From the NCBI GenBank assembly GCA_006176705.1, contig QRFJ01000086.1:62001-126000 (forward strand): a stretch of DNA of 64,000 bases, given 5' to 3'. The number at the start of each line of letters is the position of its first letter. Within the stretch, counting starts at the first letter, position 1. The translations under genes and the position numbers were made by a program. Source of the DNA: Cocos nucifera. Taxonomy: Eukaryota; Streptophyta; Magnoliopsida; Arecales; Arecaceae. Under the pieces are notes generated by a model. It was given only the letters and a program-made list of their open reading frames with translations. It was not told where the DNA came from and ran no database searches. Shown here piece after piece: positions 1-11,799 of the stretch.

Positions 1-1209
1 GGTTCAATTCAGGTATATGACTTGGTTAAATCTCATCAAATAAGCAAACCAAATATAAGAGAAAATTGGATTCAACCAGGTGCTAGCAAGTTTATACTAA
101 ACCTAATTGGATTTCTCTAAATCTAATCCAATTATGACTTTATAAGTCCAATTATTGAATCCAAGTTAAAATCTCTTTATTGTGTGACCTCGTAGATTCA
201 ATTTTGTCTAATAGTAAGATAAATCATGATTTCTATCATATGTATCATTGAAACTCCTTTTAATGGATTGGAACAATTTCACTCTAACTCAATAAGAATT
301 ATTGATCCAGAACGATCTTAGTGAGCTCTCATAATCCACCAATGACAACCAACAGCATATAGTAGCAACCCAGCAGAACTGAATGAAGAATCTCTAGGCA
401 TAATTATCATGTGATTCAGTCCCCCTATCATGAGTCCTGACTAGATGGCAAGTCACGAATAAATTATCAAACCTTAACATCAGTCATATGATAGATTTAA
501 TTAGCTAAAGTCCAAATAGTAATTCTTATGAAAACTATTTTCCATCAATCACATTACTATGGCCACAAACTCAAGAACTCAGCCTCAAATCCCGTAGAAC
601 TTCTCCTTTCTATCAAAGTTCATAGATTCTATCTACATGCGCATTCTACTCCTGCAATGAACTAACTATCACCAACATCAACTACAAAGACTCATAGAAT
701 AAATGTTTATGTGTAGTCAAACTCCAGCAATCTCACTATGAATAGTCATGGCATTATAGGTCAAAGGACCATTTACACAACTACAGCATCAAGACGATCA
801 CTGATGATTGAATAAAAATCCATATGATCTCTTGTATGGTCATGTTCAGTACTAGTTATTCTCTAAGAACTAGCCATACTTATCGTTTAGTATCTCTACA
901 ATATAGAGCAGAGACTTATCTATCCTGAAGGAAGCGATCCATGTGCCAGTCTATCCGGATCGATCACCATCCTCATGATGATTCTATGATCGAAAATAAT
1001 TTCAAAATTAATTATCATGCCTCTAATTATCAACTCTTTGAGAATATGTATCATAAGCATTAATTTTTTGGATGATTCAAAGACACATCACCCTTGAATG
1101 AAAATAAAATTACCCTTTTATTGATCTAATTAATATTTTAAATACAAATTAGTGTCCTAAATTAAAATAATATACCTACCATATTGGCTTCTAGGGCATA
1201 CATCTAACA
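1..1209 (-). repeat. LTR end of a copia-type retrotransposon, cut by the window edge
   Basis: Read on the minus strand this block begins at 1209 with TGTTAGATGTATGCCCTAG, the look of a plant copia LTR start (TG terminus followed by a 'gtatgccctag' stretch). The rest is AT-rich with no open frame. The left end is outside the window, so it cannot be told whether this is a solo LTR or part of a whole element. The LTR reading rests on recognised end sequence only; there is no second copy inside the window to compare. Confidence 0.45.
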
Positions 1210-1329
1210 AGAAAGAAACCAAGGCTAAAGGAAAAGAGGACCAGAGGATCAAGTAATGAAACTAGAACCGACCTAGAACTGCTCAAGATGGAAAGATCGC
1301 TAGAGAGTCATCGAAAAGAGCTTCAAACT
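1210..1329 (+). other. short open stretch between LTR end and TE-A, unrecognised
   Basis: A 39-codon stretch with no stop and a charged, Lys/Arg/Glu-rich composition runs from the LTR edge to the TE-A insertion point. After TE-A the host sequence resumes at 7163 and the frame closes within about 17 codons. It could be the tail of an older gag or of a coiled-coil protein. No family is recognised. Confidence 0.2.
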
Positions 1330-2204
1330 TGTTATGATTTGTTCTCTAAATATGTAGAGATTCTTGTACCATCTACCAACTCTTAAAAACAAGTAGGAGA
1401 TGATAGCAAGCAAGGATGAAGACGCACAATAAAGACAGCAGCTGAAAATCAGATGATTGAAAACTTAGGCGGTAGCAAAGAGAAAGAGAAAGAGATAAAA
1501 AACTAGGAATTTTTAGGAAGAAAAGGAATTTTTCATTTCTTGTATTAAAAACAACATATATAAAGTATATATAGACAACTTGAGCTAACAAGACTCAGTC
1601 CTAAAAAATTTTGCTAGGCTAACCCATACATGAAAGCACTCATCCAAGCCCATGTACACCCATGCTGCATGCTCTCACTCCTTGGACTAAAATCTTAGTT
1701 CTATACACGAATTAGCTATCTTAAGACCTCTCAAACTAGACCTTAAGAAATCTTGGATTAGACCTAATCCAAGCCCAAATAGAATTTTCGAAATAGTTTT
1801 GCATCTACGATTCGAGTCGGCTCCTTCAGTGATCGAGCTAGCTCGCCTGTACCCTAGTCAACTCGACTGAGATTCGAATCGACTCAGTAGCATGCCATCA
1901 GCATGCCAGCAGAAACCTATTTTCTATCTGTCTGAGATAGCCGACTTAGTTGGAGCTCATCTATACCCAAGTTAGCTTGACTGAGATCCAAGTCGGCTTG
2001 ATAGCATGCCATCAGTGTACCAGCAAAAATCTATTTTCTATCTATCTAAGAGAGTCGGCTTGGTTTCCAACCAAGCCGGCTCAACCTGCATGCCAAACTA
2101 TTTCTTGGCTGATCTCTTCTCCGACCGATCCTAGCCTTCAGGAGCCACCATCTTGACTCCTTCATAATCTCCTAAGGCTTGGAAGAACCATTCTTACTCT
2201 TTCA
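1330..2204 (-). repeat. TE-A 3' LTR, with internal duplication
   Basis: Downstream LTR of TE-A (the element reads leftward). It is about 127 bp longer than its partner because a segment of about 115 bp is present twice in tandem (about 1836-1950 and 1951-2066). Each copy contains CATGCCATCAG and TATTTTCTATCT. The right LTR has one copy only, so the duplication arose in this LTR after insertion, or was lost from the other. Confidence 0.85.
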
Positions 2205-2279
2205 ATCTCTACCTTGGTGCCCCAAGGCTTGAGGCAACTCTATTCTATCCATCAAACACATCAATTTCATGCATTTACA

Positions 2280-3840
2280 AAAGCTGTCCCATGGAAGTAC
2301 TTTTGCTAGTGCATCCGTTGGATTCTTCTTGGTGTAGACCTTCACCAGCTCTACCTTACCTTTTTTCTACAAGCTCTCTGATTCGACGGTACCTGATGTT
2401 GATGTGCTTCATTCTCTCATGGTAGATAGAGTTCTGAGCAAGTAATAGTGTACTCTAACTATCGCAGTGCATCCTAACGGCCTTCTATATGAGATCCATC
2501 TTCAATGCTAAGCCCTTCAGCCATAAAGCCTCCTTTGCTACCTTCATGATGTCGATGTACTCTACCTCAATGGTGGATAAGACCATGATAGGTTGCAAGC
2601 ATGATCTTCATGAAATAGAACCTCCAAATAGGCTGAACATAAAATCTATCGTTGACCACCGATTGTCCACGTCTTCATCGAAATCTGCATCCACAAACCT
2701 CCTTATCTACCTTCGAGCTTTTTTGGACATGTCAAAGAGTTTCTCGGCTCCTTCTTGCTGTCTGTAGTAGATACCGACTCCAATAGTACCTATTAAGTAC
2801 TTGAAGATCCACTTCAATACTCACCAGTGCTCCCTACCAGGCTATGCCATGAACCTGCTGATCTGACTTACTGCATGAGCAATATTTGGCCTACAATACA
2901 CCATGGCGTACATAAGGCTCTCCATACCAGATGTATATGGTACTGTCTCTATTTTCTGAGTCTCCACATTAGTCTATGGCAACATCATCTTTGAGAGTTT
3001 GAAGTGTCCCACAAGTGGCAGCTTCGTTGATTTTGCTTTCTTCATCTCGAACCTCTTCAAGACCTTGATGTAGTCTTTCTGAGATAAATGCAGCACCCTC
3101 TTGGCTCAATCTTTGAAAATTTTTATGTCTAAGATCTTTCTTGTAGGCCCCAAATTCTTCATCTCAAACTCTTGAAACAAGACCACCTTTAGTTCCTATA
3201 TAACTTTTCTGCTCTTGTATACTATAAGCATATCATCTACATACAAGAGTAGGAACATCCTAGACCTATCCTCAAAAGATTTAACATAAACATAAGAGTC
3301 ATACTCGCATCTAGAAAGTCCAATTCTCTTTACATAACAGTTAAATCCCTTGTACCATTGCGTTGACGATTGCTTCATCTCGTACAATGATTTCTACAGC
3401 AAACAAACCTTCTCTTCTACTCTTAGCTCTTGGAATTCCGATGGCTGCTCCATGTAGATACTCTTATCTAAATGCCCATGGAGGAATGCCATCTTGATGT
3501 TCATCTGCTTCAGCTCCAAGTCCTAAGCTGCCACGATGCTCAACAGCATCCTAATGGAAGTATGTCTGATGATGGGAGAAAAACTTTGCTGAAGTTAATG
3601 CCTTTCTTTTAGAAGTATCCCTTGGCCACTAATCTTACCTTGTACCCGATACCTTCCTGCTCTGAAGGCTCCTTCTTGCATTGATAAACTCACTTGCAAC
3701 CAATGGATTTCTTTTTTTGTGGCAACTGCACTAATCACCACGTCTCATTCTTATGGAGAGACTACATCTCCTCGGACATTGCTTGGACCCAGCTCTCTCT
3801 ATTCTGACTATCCATAGCCTCCTCGTAGGTGTAGGGGTTC
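2280..3840 (-). pseudogene. TE-A reverse transcriptase and RNase H remnant
   Basis: The RT start wording (SWVQAMSEEM, then a stop) lies near 3800-3750. The catalytic YVDDMLI is in the 3387-3196 frame, between KGFNCYVKRIG and the YKSRK end. RNase H follows at about 2600-2400 with a STIEVEYIDIM segment and a CDS-stop-STLLLAQN segment where copia elements keep a catalytic Asp. At least two in-frame stops are visible. Confidence 0.78.
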
Positions 3841-3849
3841 TTGTTCACT

Positions 3850-5213
3850 ATCACTAGGGCATATGATAGTGTATCCTTGAAGCCATATCCTTCCAGTTTC
3901 TTGATATTCCTTTTGGGCTTATACAATGCAATCCCGATGCCCGTCCTAAGTCTAGCTTGCTCCTACTGGATCTCCTGGCTTCTTTCACCTATTTGAGCTC
4001 TCCCCACCTATGGAGTTACCTTGATGAGTGCTTCATCTGAATACCAAATCCTCTCGATGCACCTGTAAGTGGCAAAATAGAATAAGATATTAGCTATCCA
4101 GCACTGTCCTGCTAGATTTCCTACTGCTCCTCCATGCCATCTCGTCTTTGGAGAATTAAATTTTCATTGAAGATGATATTCCTACTGATGATGACCTTTT
4201 TTTCTAAGGGATCCCATAGCTGGTATCCCTTAACTCCTTGCGGATATCCCAAGAATAACATCTTTCATGATCTGGTGTCTAACTTGCTCCACTCATTAGC
4301 ACCGACATACATAAATGTCGTGCATCTAAATATTCTTAGATGGCTTAGCCCAATCTTCCTTCCAGACCATTTTTCCTCTAGAATACTACCATCTAACTTT
4401 ATATGAGGTGATCAATTAACCAGATAATAGGCTACGTCCACTGTATCAATCCAGAATACCTTAGGAAGTCCTGCATGCAGCCTCATGCACCGTGCTTTTT
4501 TCCCAAAGGGTTCGGTTAATCCTTTCAGCCATGCCATTTGGCTAAGAAGTTTTCCTCACCGAGAAGTATTTTTTGATGCTACACTTATCACAAAATCCTT
4601 GGAACTCTTTGCTGGTGTATTCTCTGCCATTGTCTAACCGTATACATTTTAAGCTCCGATCTGTCTTCTTCTCCACCTCAGCTTTTTACACCTTGAACTT
4701 GGTGAAAACTTTTGATTTCTTCTTCATGAAGTAGATCCATATCTTTTTTGAGAAATTATCTATGAAGGTCAAGATGTATCTCGCTCTGTTTCTGGCTTAA
4801 AATGGAGCCGATCCCTACACATCAATATGAACCAGTTCCAGTAGGACTGCACTATGGGCTGAACTACTAGCAAACTATACTATCCTCTATTTATCCATCT
4901 AGCATGGCTCACATACCTCTGTAATGCCTCCATCCAGATCTAGAATCAAACCATTCTTGCATAGTTCGTTCATCCCATGGTCACCCATGTGGCCTAGATG
5001 GTAGTGCTACAACTGACAAGCCCCCTGCTGATCCTGTGCTGTTGCTACTATATCAGATTTTTTGATCACCATAGATTCTTTCAATATATAGAGGTTGTTC
5101 TCCATCCTTCTACCTCTCATCACCACCATAGCACCATTAGAGATATTAAAAACTCCACTCCTGGTATGACTGTTGAAGTTGCAATTACTCCTCTCCAGGT
5201 AGCTCAGTGACAT
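3850..5213 (-). pseudogene. TE-A pre-integrase and integrase remnant
   Basis: The 5213-5007 frame is a GAG-pre-integrase domain (MENNLYILKESM, then DQQGACQL). It is followed at about 5010-4900 by the His-His-Cys-Cys zinc-binding part, readable in the minus strand as 'HLGHMGDHG' and 'CEPC'. The integrase core is shown by RLDNGREYT at about 4640-4610, the second catalytic Asp motif. Frames are broken by stops throughout. Confidence 0.75.
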
Positions 5214-5349
5214 AAGATTTTTCTTCAGATCCAGGATGCGCTTTACATTTATGAGAGTCTACATCATCCCATCAAATATCCTCATTCGAACGTTCCCAAT
5301 ACTAGCAACTCTGTACGGGTGATCATCTCCAAGTGTTACACTTTTCTCA

Positions 5350-6390
5350 TCAATCTTGGTGTATGAACGAACCAAGACCAGTTTGGGGTATAGTGATGTA
5401 AACAGGCTGAATCTAGGATCCATATATCTATGTATCTTCTGTGACTATCTGATACAACCAAGAGATCATCCTCCACCTTACTATCAGCTATCATAGTCAG
5501 TGCATCAGATCCACTTTTCTCTCTCGTCTTGTTCTTCCACTACGAGCAATCACATTTGAAGTGCTCGATCTCGTTGCACTTATAGCATCTAGCTTCTTTT
5601 CTGTTCTTGCTCTTCTGAAACTTTGACCATCCCCTTGACTTGCCTCACTCCTTTTTTTCTTTTAGGTCTCTCCCCCACGGTCAAGTTCTCTTGAGGAACA
5701 CCTTCCTTAGTCAACTTCTTCTGCTATTTATTGGTTCGCAGCACTAAGATCCTATTTTCCTGCTCCAGGGTCTCCTTGCCATAGAGTAACGTCGTCACTA
5801 ATGGATCATAGAATGAGGGCAGTAAGCATAATAGAAGCAATAATTTATCTTATTCCTCCATCTTTACCCCAATGTTTAACAACTTATTGCACATCTAGTC
5901 GAACTTCTAGATGTGACTAAGACATCTCTACCTTCTTGCATCCGAAGGCTGTGCAGTCTCTTCTTCAACATTAGCTTGTTGCACATATTTTTTTTCATAT
6001 ACATGATTTACAACTTCAACCACAAACCTTTCAGGATCCTCTTCTCTAAGATCGAATAGAGTACCGCATCCGTCAAGCATCCTCTAATCATAGAGCAAGC
6101 ATTTTTCTCCAAGAATATCCACTGACGATCCGACATCCCTTCAGGCTTCTCTTTCAATGCCTGATCCAAGTCAGCTTGAACCAAGAGATCTTTCATCCAA
6201 ATTTTTCATATGAAAAAATTTTCTTTTCCATTGAACTTCTCAAAATCAATCTTTATGTTGTTTCTCATGGCTGGATCTAAGCCAAAATGCAACAAGAACT
6301 CTGAGGGATTTAAGAGATACCTTGGCAGGACCTTGCTGAATTTTTAGCACTTGAAGATCTTTAACTTTCAGGCATCTTCTCCTCCTTCTA
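5350..6390 (-). pseudogene. TE-A gag and protease remnant
   Basis: The minus strand at 6196-6008 encodes a gag segment typical of copia (DLLVQADLDQAL, then a Leu/Asp-rich helix ending in GLWLKL). At about 5597-5545 there is a CCHC knuckle, C-x2-C-x4-H-x4-C (CYKCNEIEHFKCDC), which binds RNA in the virus-like particle. The protease zone at about 5350-5520 is degraded. Several stops and frame changes separate the pieces. Confidence 0.75.
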
Positions 6391-6400
6391 CATAATTTTA

Positions 6401-6412
6401 GCTCTGATACCA
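6401..6412 (-). promoter_or_regulatory. TE-A primer binding site (initiator Met tRNA type)
   Basis: On the minus strand the bases next to the 5' LTR read TGGTATCAGAGC, the standard plant primer site complementary to the 3' end of initiator methionine tRNA. Its place fixes the right LTR as the 5' LTR and the element as minus-strand. Confidence 0.9.
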
Positions 6413-6414
6413 CT

Positions 6415-7162
6415 TGTTATGATTTGTTCTCCAGACCTATGAAGATTCTTGTACCTTCTATCAATCCTTAGAAGCAAATTGGAGATGATAGCAAGCAAGG
6501 ATGAAGATACACAATAAAGACAGTGGTCGAAAATCAGATGATTGAAAACTTAGGTGGCAGCAGAGAGAGAGAGAGAAGAAACTAAAATTTTTCAAGAAGA
6601 AAAGGAATTTTTCATTTCTTGTATTAAAAACTACATATACAAAGGATATATAGACACCCTGAGCCAATAAAACTCAACTCTAAAAAACTTTTCTAGGCTA
6701 ATTCATACATAAAAATACTCATCTAAGCCCATGTACATCCATGCCTTGCATGCTCTCATCCCTTGGACTAAAATCCTAGCCCTATACATGAATTAGCCAT
6801 CTTAAAACCTCTCAAATCAAGCCTTAAGAAATCTTGGCTTAGACCCAATCTAAGCCCAAACAAAATTCTCGAAATAGTTCTGCTTCCACAATTCGAGTCG
6901 ACTCCTTCAGTGATCGAGCCGGCTTGCCTGTACCCAAGTCAGCTCGGCTGAGATCTAAATCAGCTCGATAGTGTGCCAACAGAAACATGTTTTGTCTATT
7001 TGAGAGAACTGTCTTGGTTTCCAACTAAGCTGGCTCGACTTATATGCCAATCTATTTCTTGACTAATTTCTTCTCCAACTAATCCTAGCTAGCCTTTAGG
7101 AGCTGTCATCTTGACTCCTTCATGGTCTCCCAAGGCTTGCGAGCACCATCCTTACTCTTTCA
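6415..7162 (-). repeat. TE-A 5' LTR
   Basis: Upstream LTR of TE-A. It matches 1330-2204 along its length, for example the shared GAGATGATAGCAAGCAAGGA (6481 on), apart from the single-copy state of the 115-bp segment. Plus-strand ends are TG and CA. Confidence 0.85.
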
Positions 7163-7500
7163 AAACCTCCACTGAGGACCACTACCACCTCAGAGCATGA
7201 AGAGCTATAAGATGGTAAAGGTGAAAATAAAAAGAATAAGGCCATTATTTATAAAAAGCCTAGATGGCTCATATTAAGTATCGATTCAGTCAAGCCCGCT
7301 GGATAGCTACCACTTGGCATCACTCAGTTAGCCAAACTGACCTCCCTAGATAGCTCATTTATTGAGCCCTTAGACGACACAACATGCCGATTCAGCTAGC
7401 TCCACTTGATGGCTAACACCTAGTGCCTTTTAATAATCCACACCGATCCCCTACTGAGGGCAATTAGTGGTCCTACACTTTAATTGACATGAAAAGTAGG
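7163..7500. other. host or old repeat DNA, no gene seen
   Basis: Continues the sequence interrupted by TE-A. It holds no open frame of note. The wording 'cctactgagggcaattagtggtcctacac' (split here as cctactgaggg and agtggtcctacac) resembles edges of other plant repeats but has no partner in the window. Confidence 0.3.
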
Positions 7501-9266
7501 TGATAAGTGTACTAATTAGGACATAGAAGCACTAAATGTTTTAATAATTGATCCAATGTTTGTAGAATTTGATGCTTTCTATCCACTTTTGCAGATAATC
7601 AGGAGATTGGGCTCAAAGAATCAAGTAACATCTATTTTAGCTCAAATTCGAGTGCACCAGAGCAACCATCTTGAGTGGCTGACTAAAAAGAAAACAAATT
7701 GAAGGGCTGAAAGGCAAAGGAACATATCTGAAGGTCTAGGTTTGGGCGCCAACTCGACACTCTATTCATGGGCTATGGATGATTGACTTGAAGATCAAAG
7801 GCCAAGAATTCAATATGAGCTTCCACACGGATCCAAGTATAAACACAACTTAAAGATCAATGGATGAGAAGCAAGCTCTCTAATCCAATGGCCCTTTTCT
7901 TGTTGCCTTATATGAACCGTAACTCGTCTCTATTCAAAACCCTAGCCGCCCTAGGGTTCTCTCCCATCAAGAGTCTACTACCCCCTTTTTTAGTTAGTCT
8001 CACATTGAATAATCACCTAACCCTCTTACCTCACAACTAGTATAAAAGAGCCCCTACACCTTCCTCTTGAGGGACATCTCGGTTTCTCACGCGAAGAGCC
8101 TCCATCATGCCCTAGCCTAGTCTCCATGCCTTCTTGGTTCCCTAGCTATTTTGTTTCCACTTTCTTCCATCCTTCTAATATAAGAGAAAGAGAGTTAGCC
8201 AAAGGAAGGTGAGAGAATCAGAAGGAGAGAAAATTCTGCGGAGAAAGCTGTGAGAGGAGATCTTAGGAGATCATAGTTTAAGTGTTTTCTTTCATTTATT
8301 TTATTTTCTATTTTGAATCCAACTCTAAGACTCTTTAATGCCTTAGAAGTTGGGAGTATTGTAATCAACAAGATTTTAATATTCCAGCAATAAATCTTTT
8401 TTATTCCATTGATCCTCTTTTTTTTTATGCCAGTTGAATTATACAATCTTGATCTTAGCACATAGGATAGTTCACTTTACCTTGCAATGTTCTTTTAATT
8501 TCTGCAACCTTTAATTTTTTGCAAGTAATTTCAAGCAAATAGAGTAGCATTCATTTATGATTTCAACCCTTTTAAGCTTTTAATCACATCATGTCTGGTT
8601 AAGCATTCTTCTAGGATTTGTAATAAAACTAGACTAAAGTTAGATGCCAGTATTTTATGGTTTCTTTTCTTGCTTTAATATTGAATGAGTCCTACTTTCA
8701 TCCTCTTTTGCCAAAAGACTTGATGAACTATAGTTGAGTTAAAGTTTCTTCATAGTTCATACTCGATTTGGTATAAGAAAAGGTAATAAGTAAAAGGCTA
8801 TACTTTCTTTTTCTCCTAAACCCTTTCTTATAACCTTGATAACTCACAGCTGGCTTTAAGTCCTTTCATGGCCTATGCTTGGATCATTATAAGAAAGGAA
8901 AGTCTTTTATTTAGGATGAGACAAAATGCTTGATGGATCATATTGAGTTAAATCTCTCTATGGTTCATTCTTGTTCATGCTTTACACTCTAACAAGAAAA
9001 CCTAAAGAATGTGTTATTCGAGAAATTATTGAAAACCACTGTCTCAACTATTGATCTAGTAGATTTGAAAATCCTAGATCCCTTAGATATTGTACTTGTG
9101 TTCTTTTGATTTTAGTTTACAAACAATCTCCATATCTTCATCAAAGCTCGCCTGAGCAAAAGTTTAAACGCACTTCAAACATTTAATTCCTTATGAGATC
9201 GATCCGTAGTCGCCGAAAGTGCTACATTGCATAGTATGCGCTTGCAGTTATTTTTAAGATACATCA
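7501..9266 (+). repeat. probable lone LTR of a large gypsy-type element
   Basis: No coding. It has a promoter-like TATAAAAG at 8041 and, at its right end, the wording GATCGATCCGTAGTCGCCG (9199 on) followed by a CA end near 9266. In plant Tat/Athila-type gypsy elements this wording lies at the LTR 3' edge just before the primer site. Here the expected primer-site sequence does not follow and no second LTR copy is present, so a solo LTR or truncated element is likely. The left limit is uncertain. Confidence 0.4.
8041..8048 (+). promoter_or_regulatory. TATA box of the putative LTR
   Basis: TATAAAAG lies in the middle of the probable LTR, followed within 40 bases by a pyrimidine-rich leader. It is a plausible start signal for an LTR transcript reading rightward. 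Confidence 0.35.
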
Positions 9267-10657
9267 AGTTTTTCATGATGCTTCATCTAAAGGAATGGGA
9301 GTGCAATACATGTACTTTGCAGGACTGGGCAAACCAATCTAGTATATTCCCTCCGTCTAATCTAATTCTTGTTTGCACTCGAGTGTAGGGAGGCATATGA
9401 TGTGGATGGGAAAGTCTTTCCTCGATTGTAGCCGATACATAAGAAACTTTGGTCCGATCAAACTTTAATGCTGACTGACCCAAGGAATTCTCAGGACCAA
9501 CTTAAGCCAGCATTTCTAGAAACTTTTATATCTAACGTGGTTACCTAGTTTATACTAGGTAAGAAAATTTCAGAATCCATGTGATAGCTTATCATAAGCA
9601 TAACGATGCATCTCTCCAGATAAGATAGAAAATAACAAACATATTTTGCACAATAAGGCAAGACTAACAATTTGATTCTCCAAAATTCTTACAATACTTC
9701 TACCTTCATCCATAAATAGAAAGCGAAAGAGGATCCTCAAGGTATACAATCACTTCTATCTTAACAACATGCTTCTTTCCTCTATTCTCTAATTTTCTAA
9801 TTTGTGCATCAAAGGATCCCCACCAAAATCAACTTGGATCAAGGACTTACTTTATCAGTTAAGTCACCGCTACCACATTTCTTTTCTAATTGATCCAGCA
9901 TTAGCCAAAAGACTAGGAGCAGCAGTGAGAAAAACTCAAATTGATACTAGAGTTTTTATTTTTTTTTAATGATTTTTAATATTTAGATACAAATATTGCC
10001 TTCTAAAACCTAGCATTTTTTTAGCGAGACAGCTAGTCCCGGTAATCACTATATGATGTAAAGAACTTGTACCAGTAGCATCGTTAGATGACAACACAAT
10101 GATAAAACTCTTTTGAAATTAATAGTATGCTTTACTTAGAAGTTAATAGCGTAGCTAACTAAATGGCACCTATTCGGCCAACCATACAAGTTCGATTCTA
10201 CGATACTTCTTCTTGATTCTTTGTTAACTATTTTTTTTACTGATTCCTACAAATTTACCAAAAAAAATCGTATGCTTTAAGGAATGAATTTAGTCTTATA
10301 AAACAGTTAGAACTTTTTACACCAGAAGCTCTCCGTGGGTAATGAAAAAGATCTTCTGCGTCAATTTGCTGCCCTGATGGCAATGGTCTCTTGTGAGATG
10401 ACGTGGGAGAAGTAACTTTTCTTAAGATTATGAAAGCTGTCTCGTCTGCAAATTCTTTTCTAGGTTACAATTTTTTTCATAAATTGTGCATTAGTATATC
10501 GGGAAAAAACCACAATTTTCATGAGGAAAAAAATGATTTTGGATCAAAAGCAAAATAAACTTCTGGTTTCATTGATCGAAACTAAGGCTCTCACGAGGAC
10601 CAAGGGAATCCACCATACCTATATCTATTTGAAAACTAGTTAAGAAAAACATAATTC
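9267..10657. other. AT-rich stretch, nothing identified
   Basis: No open frame above 66 codons, no terminal repeats and no domain wording on either strand were recognised. Homopolymer T and A runs are common. Confidence 0.4.
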
Positions 10658-11036
10658 CTAATCACTCACTGTATAAACTAAAGCGCACACAAGATCGAAG
10701 GGAGCCAAAAATCTAAGAAACGGTACATTTTTTTTTTTTTTTGAGATATACGGACTTGGGATTTGCGTGCCTAATGAACTTCCTTGCACGTTAGAACAGG
10801 ACGTAATAGTGTCGCAGTTATCATTTGAGCACACCAATTTGATATCAGTCAGTTTGATTTTTTTGCAGGGCACATCTGCACTGCATAACAAGTTGACAGC
10901 AACCTTGGTGCTAGAAGTTCCCCTTATTCCCCTACCTCTGAAGGCTGCGTGGGAACAAAAAATCTGTATGACCAACACGAAAACCTTCATGTTTTCCAAC
11001 TCAACCTACGTCCTCCTGAACACTTCAAATTTATAA
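10658..11036 (-). pseudogene. polygalacturonase (GH28) C-terminal fragment, broken
   Basis: The minus frame contains IRGTSSTKVAVNLLCS, then PCKKIKLTDIKLV and SCSNVQGSSLGTQIPSP. This is the order found at the end of plant polygalacturonases, pectin-cutting cell-wall enzymes of family GH28. Upstream, MENMK lines up with the earlier 'MENVK' part of the family, but the stretch joining it to IRGTS is too short and altered. A TAG lies just before it at about 11010. Most of the enzyme (beta-helix and catalytic Asp residues) is absent. It is best read as a relic of a duplicated gene. The family call is firm; whether other exons exist elsewhere is unknown. Confidence 0.72.
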
Positions 11037-11146
11037 CTGCCCCTTACAAACCTCTAATGTGACAGCTTACTTCATTAGTTAGCCTTGATGAAGAAATTTG
11101 ATGCAATTCTTTAGTTGCATAAACTCACTTTCCTAAACATTGTGAC

Positions 11147-11315
11147 CTATGCATGGTAGAATATTGTGCATTCCTAGAGGTATGCCATTAGAAGATGGAT
11201 GGCCATCAAACAACGTACACATGGCATGCACCAATGGGCTGTCTTATTTGATGGCCATCCATCTCTTTTTGACGGTCATCTATGGCTGCACAATACTCTG
11301 CTAGGCGCACACCAT
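11147..11315. repeat. palindromic element, MITE-like
   Basis: Two perfect 18-base inverted arms, AGATGGATGGCCATCAAA (11193-11210) and its complement (11247-11264), are backed by a second, outer inverted pair of 13 bases around ATATTGTGCA (11158-11170) and TGCACAATAC (about 11293). The outer arms weaken towards the ends. Size and fold-back design fit a small non-autonomous DNA element, but no clear target duplication was found. Confidence 0.5.
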
Positions 11316-11799
11316 AGAGAATTCATGCTCTATTTTAATCTTTAGAAATTCATGATCGGTGCTAAAATAAACTATATGGATCTATATAGATATATATTTA
11401 TTCTTGCATCGGCTATATACTCAGTAGATCTTGATGCTCATATAAGGCCAAGAAGTCCAAGGTTGTTACAAATAGTATCAGAGGACTTAATCGATAAGCC
11501 CATATGCACTACAAGGCATTACAGCATGGGTTCATATGGATAGACTACTTATGATGTCCTATATTGGATATATACCAAATAGATTTTAGATACTAATGAA
11601 TCTAAGTAACATCTTCTAGCGAATCTTTTTATGTGAGATCTTGGGTTGTTACACAAATCATGAAGGACAGGTGAAGAACTCATTAGAAATATTTAAAAAA
11701 CTACTCATTCCTACAACCAAAGTACTGTATTAAGGGTACAAGCAGGCGATCAGATTAATCTAGTCTGAGAGCAGTCCAAAAAAATCAGAAAATAAAACA
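11316..11799. other. retrotransposon-edge-like repeats, no gene
   Basis: The wording GGTTGTTACAAATAGTATCAGAG (split: GGTTGTTACA at 11461 on, then ATAGTATCAGAG) looks like an LTR end followed by a degraded initiator-Met primer site. A second GGTTGTTACAC occurs near 11646. No LTR pair or coding could be assembled. Confidence 0.25.

Larger units (their letters stand above)
1330..7162 (-). mobile_element. TE-A: decayed Ty1/copia retrotransposon (Tork-like)
   Basis: Complete in outline: two LTRs (1330-2204 and 6415-7162) both beginning TGTTATG on the plus strand and ending TTCA. An initiator-Met-type primer site sits beside the right LTR, and remnants of gag, pre-integrase, integrase, RT and RNase H lie in copia order on the minus strand. 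Flanks AAACT (1325-1329) and AAACC (7163-7167) look like a 5-bp target duplication with one change. Every coding domain has stops or frameshifts, so it cannot act by itself. The gag and pre-integrase wording is closest to the Tork (Tnt1-like) lineage; that lineage call is from memory of the family, not a search. Confidence 0.88.
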
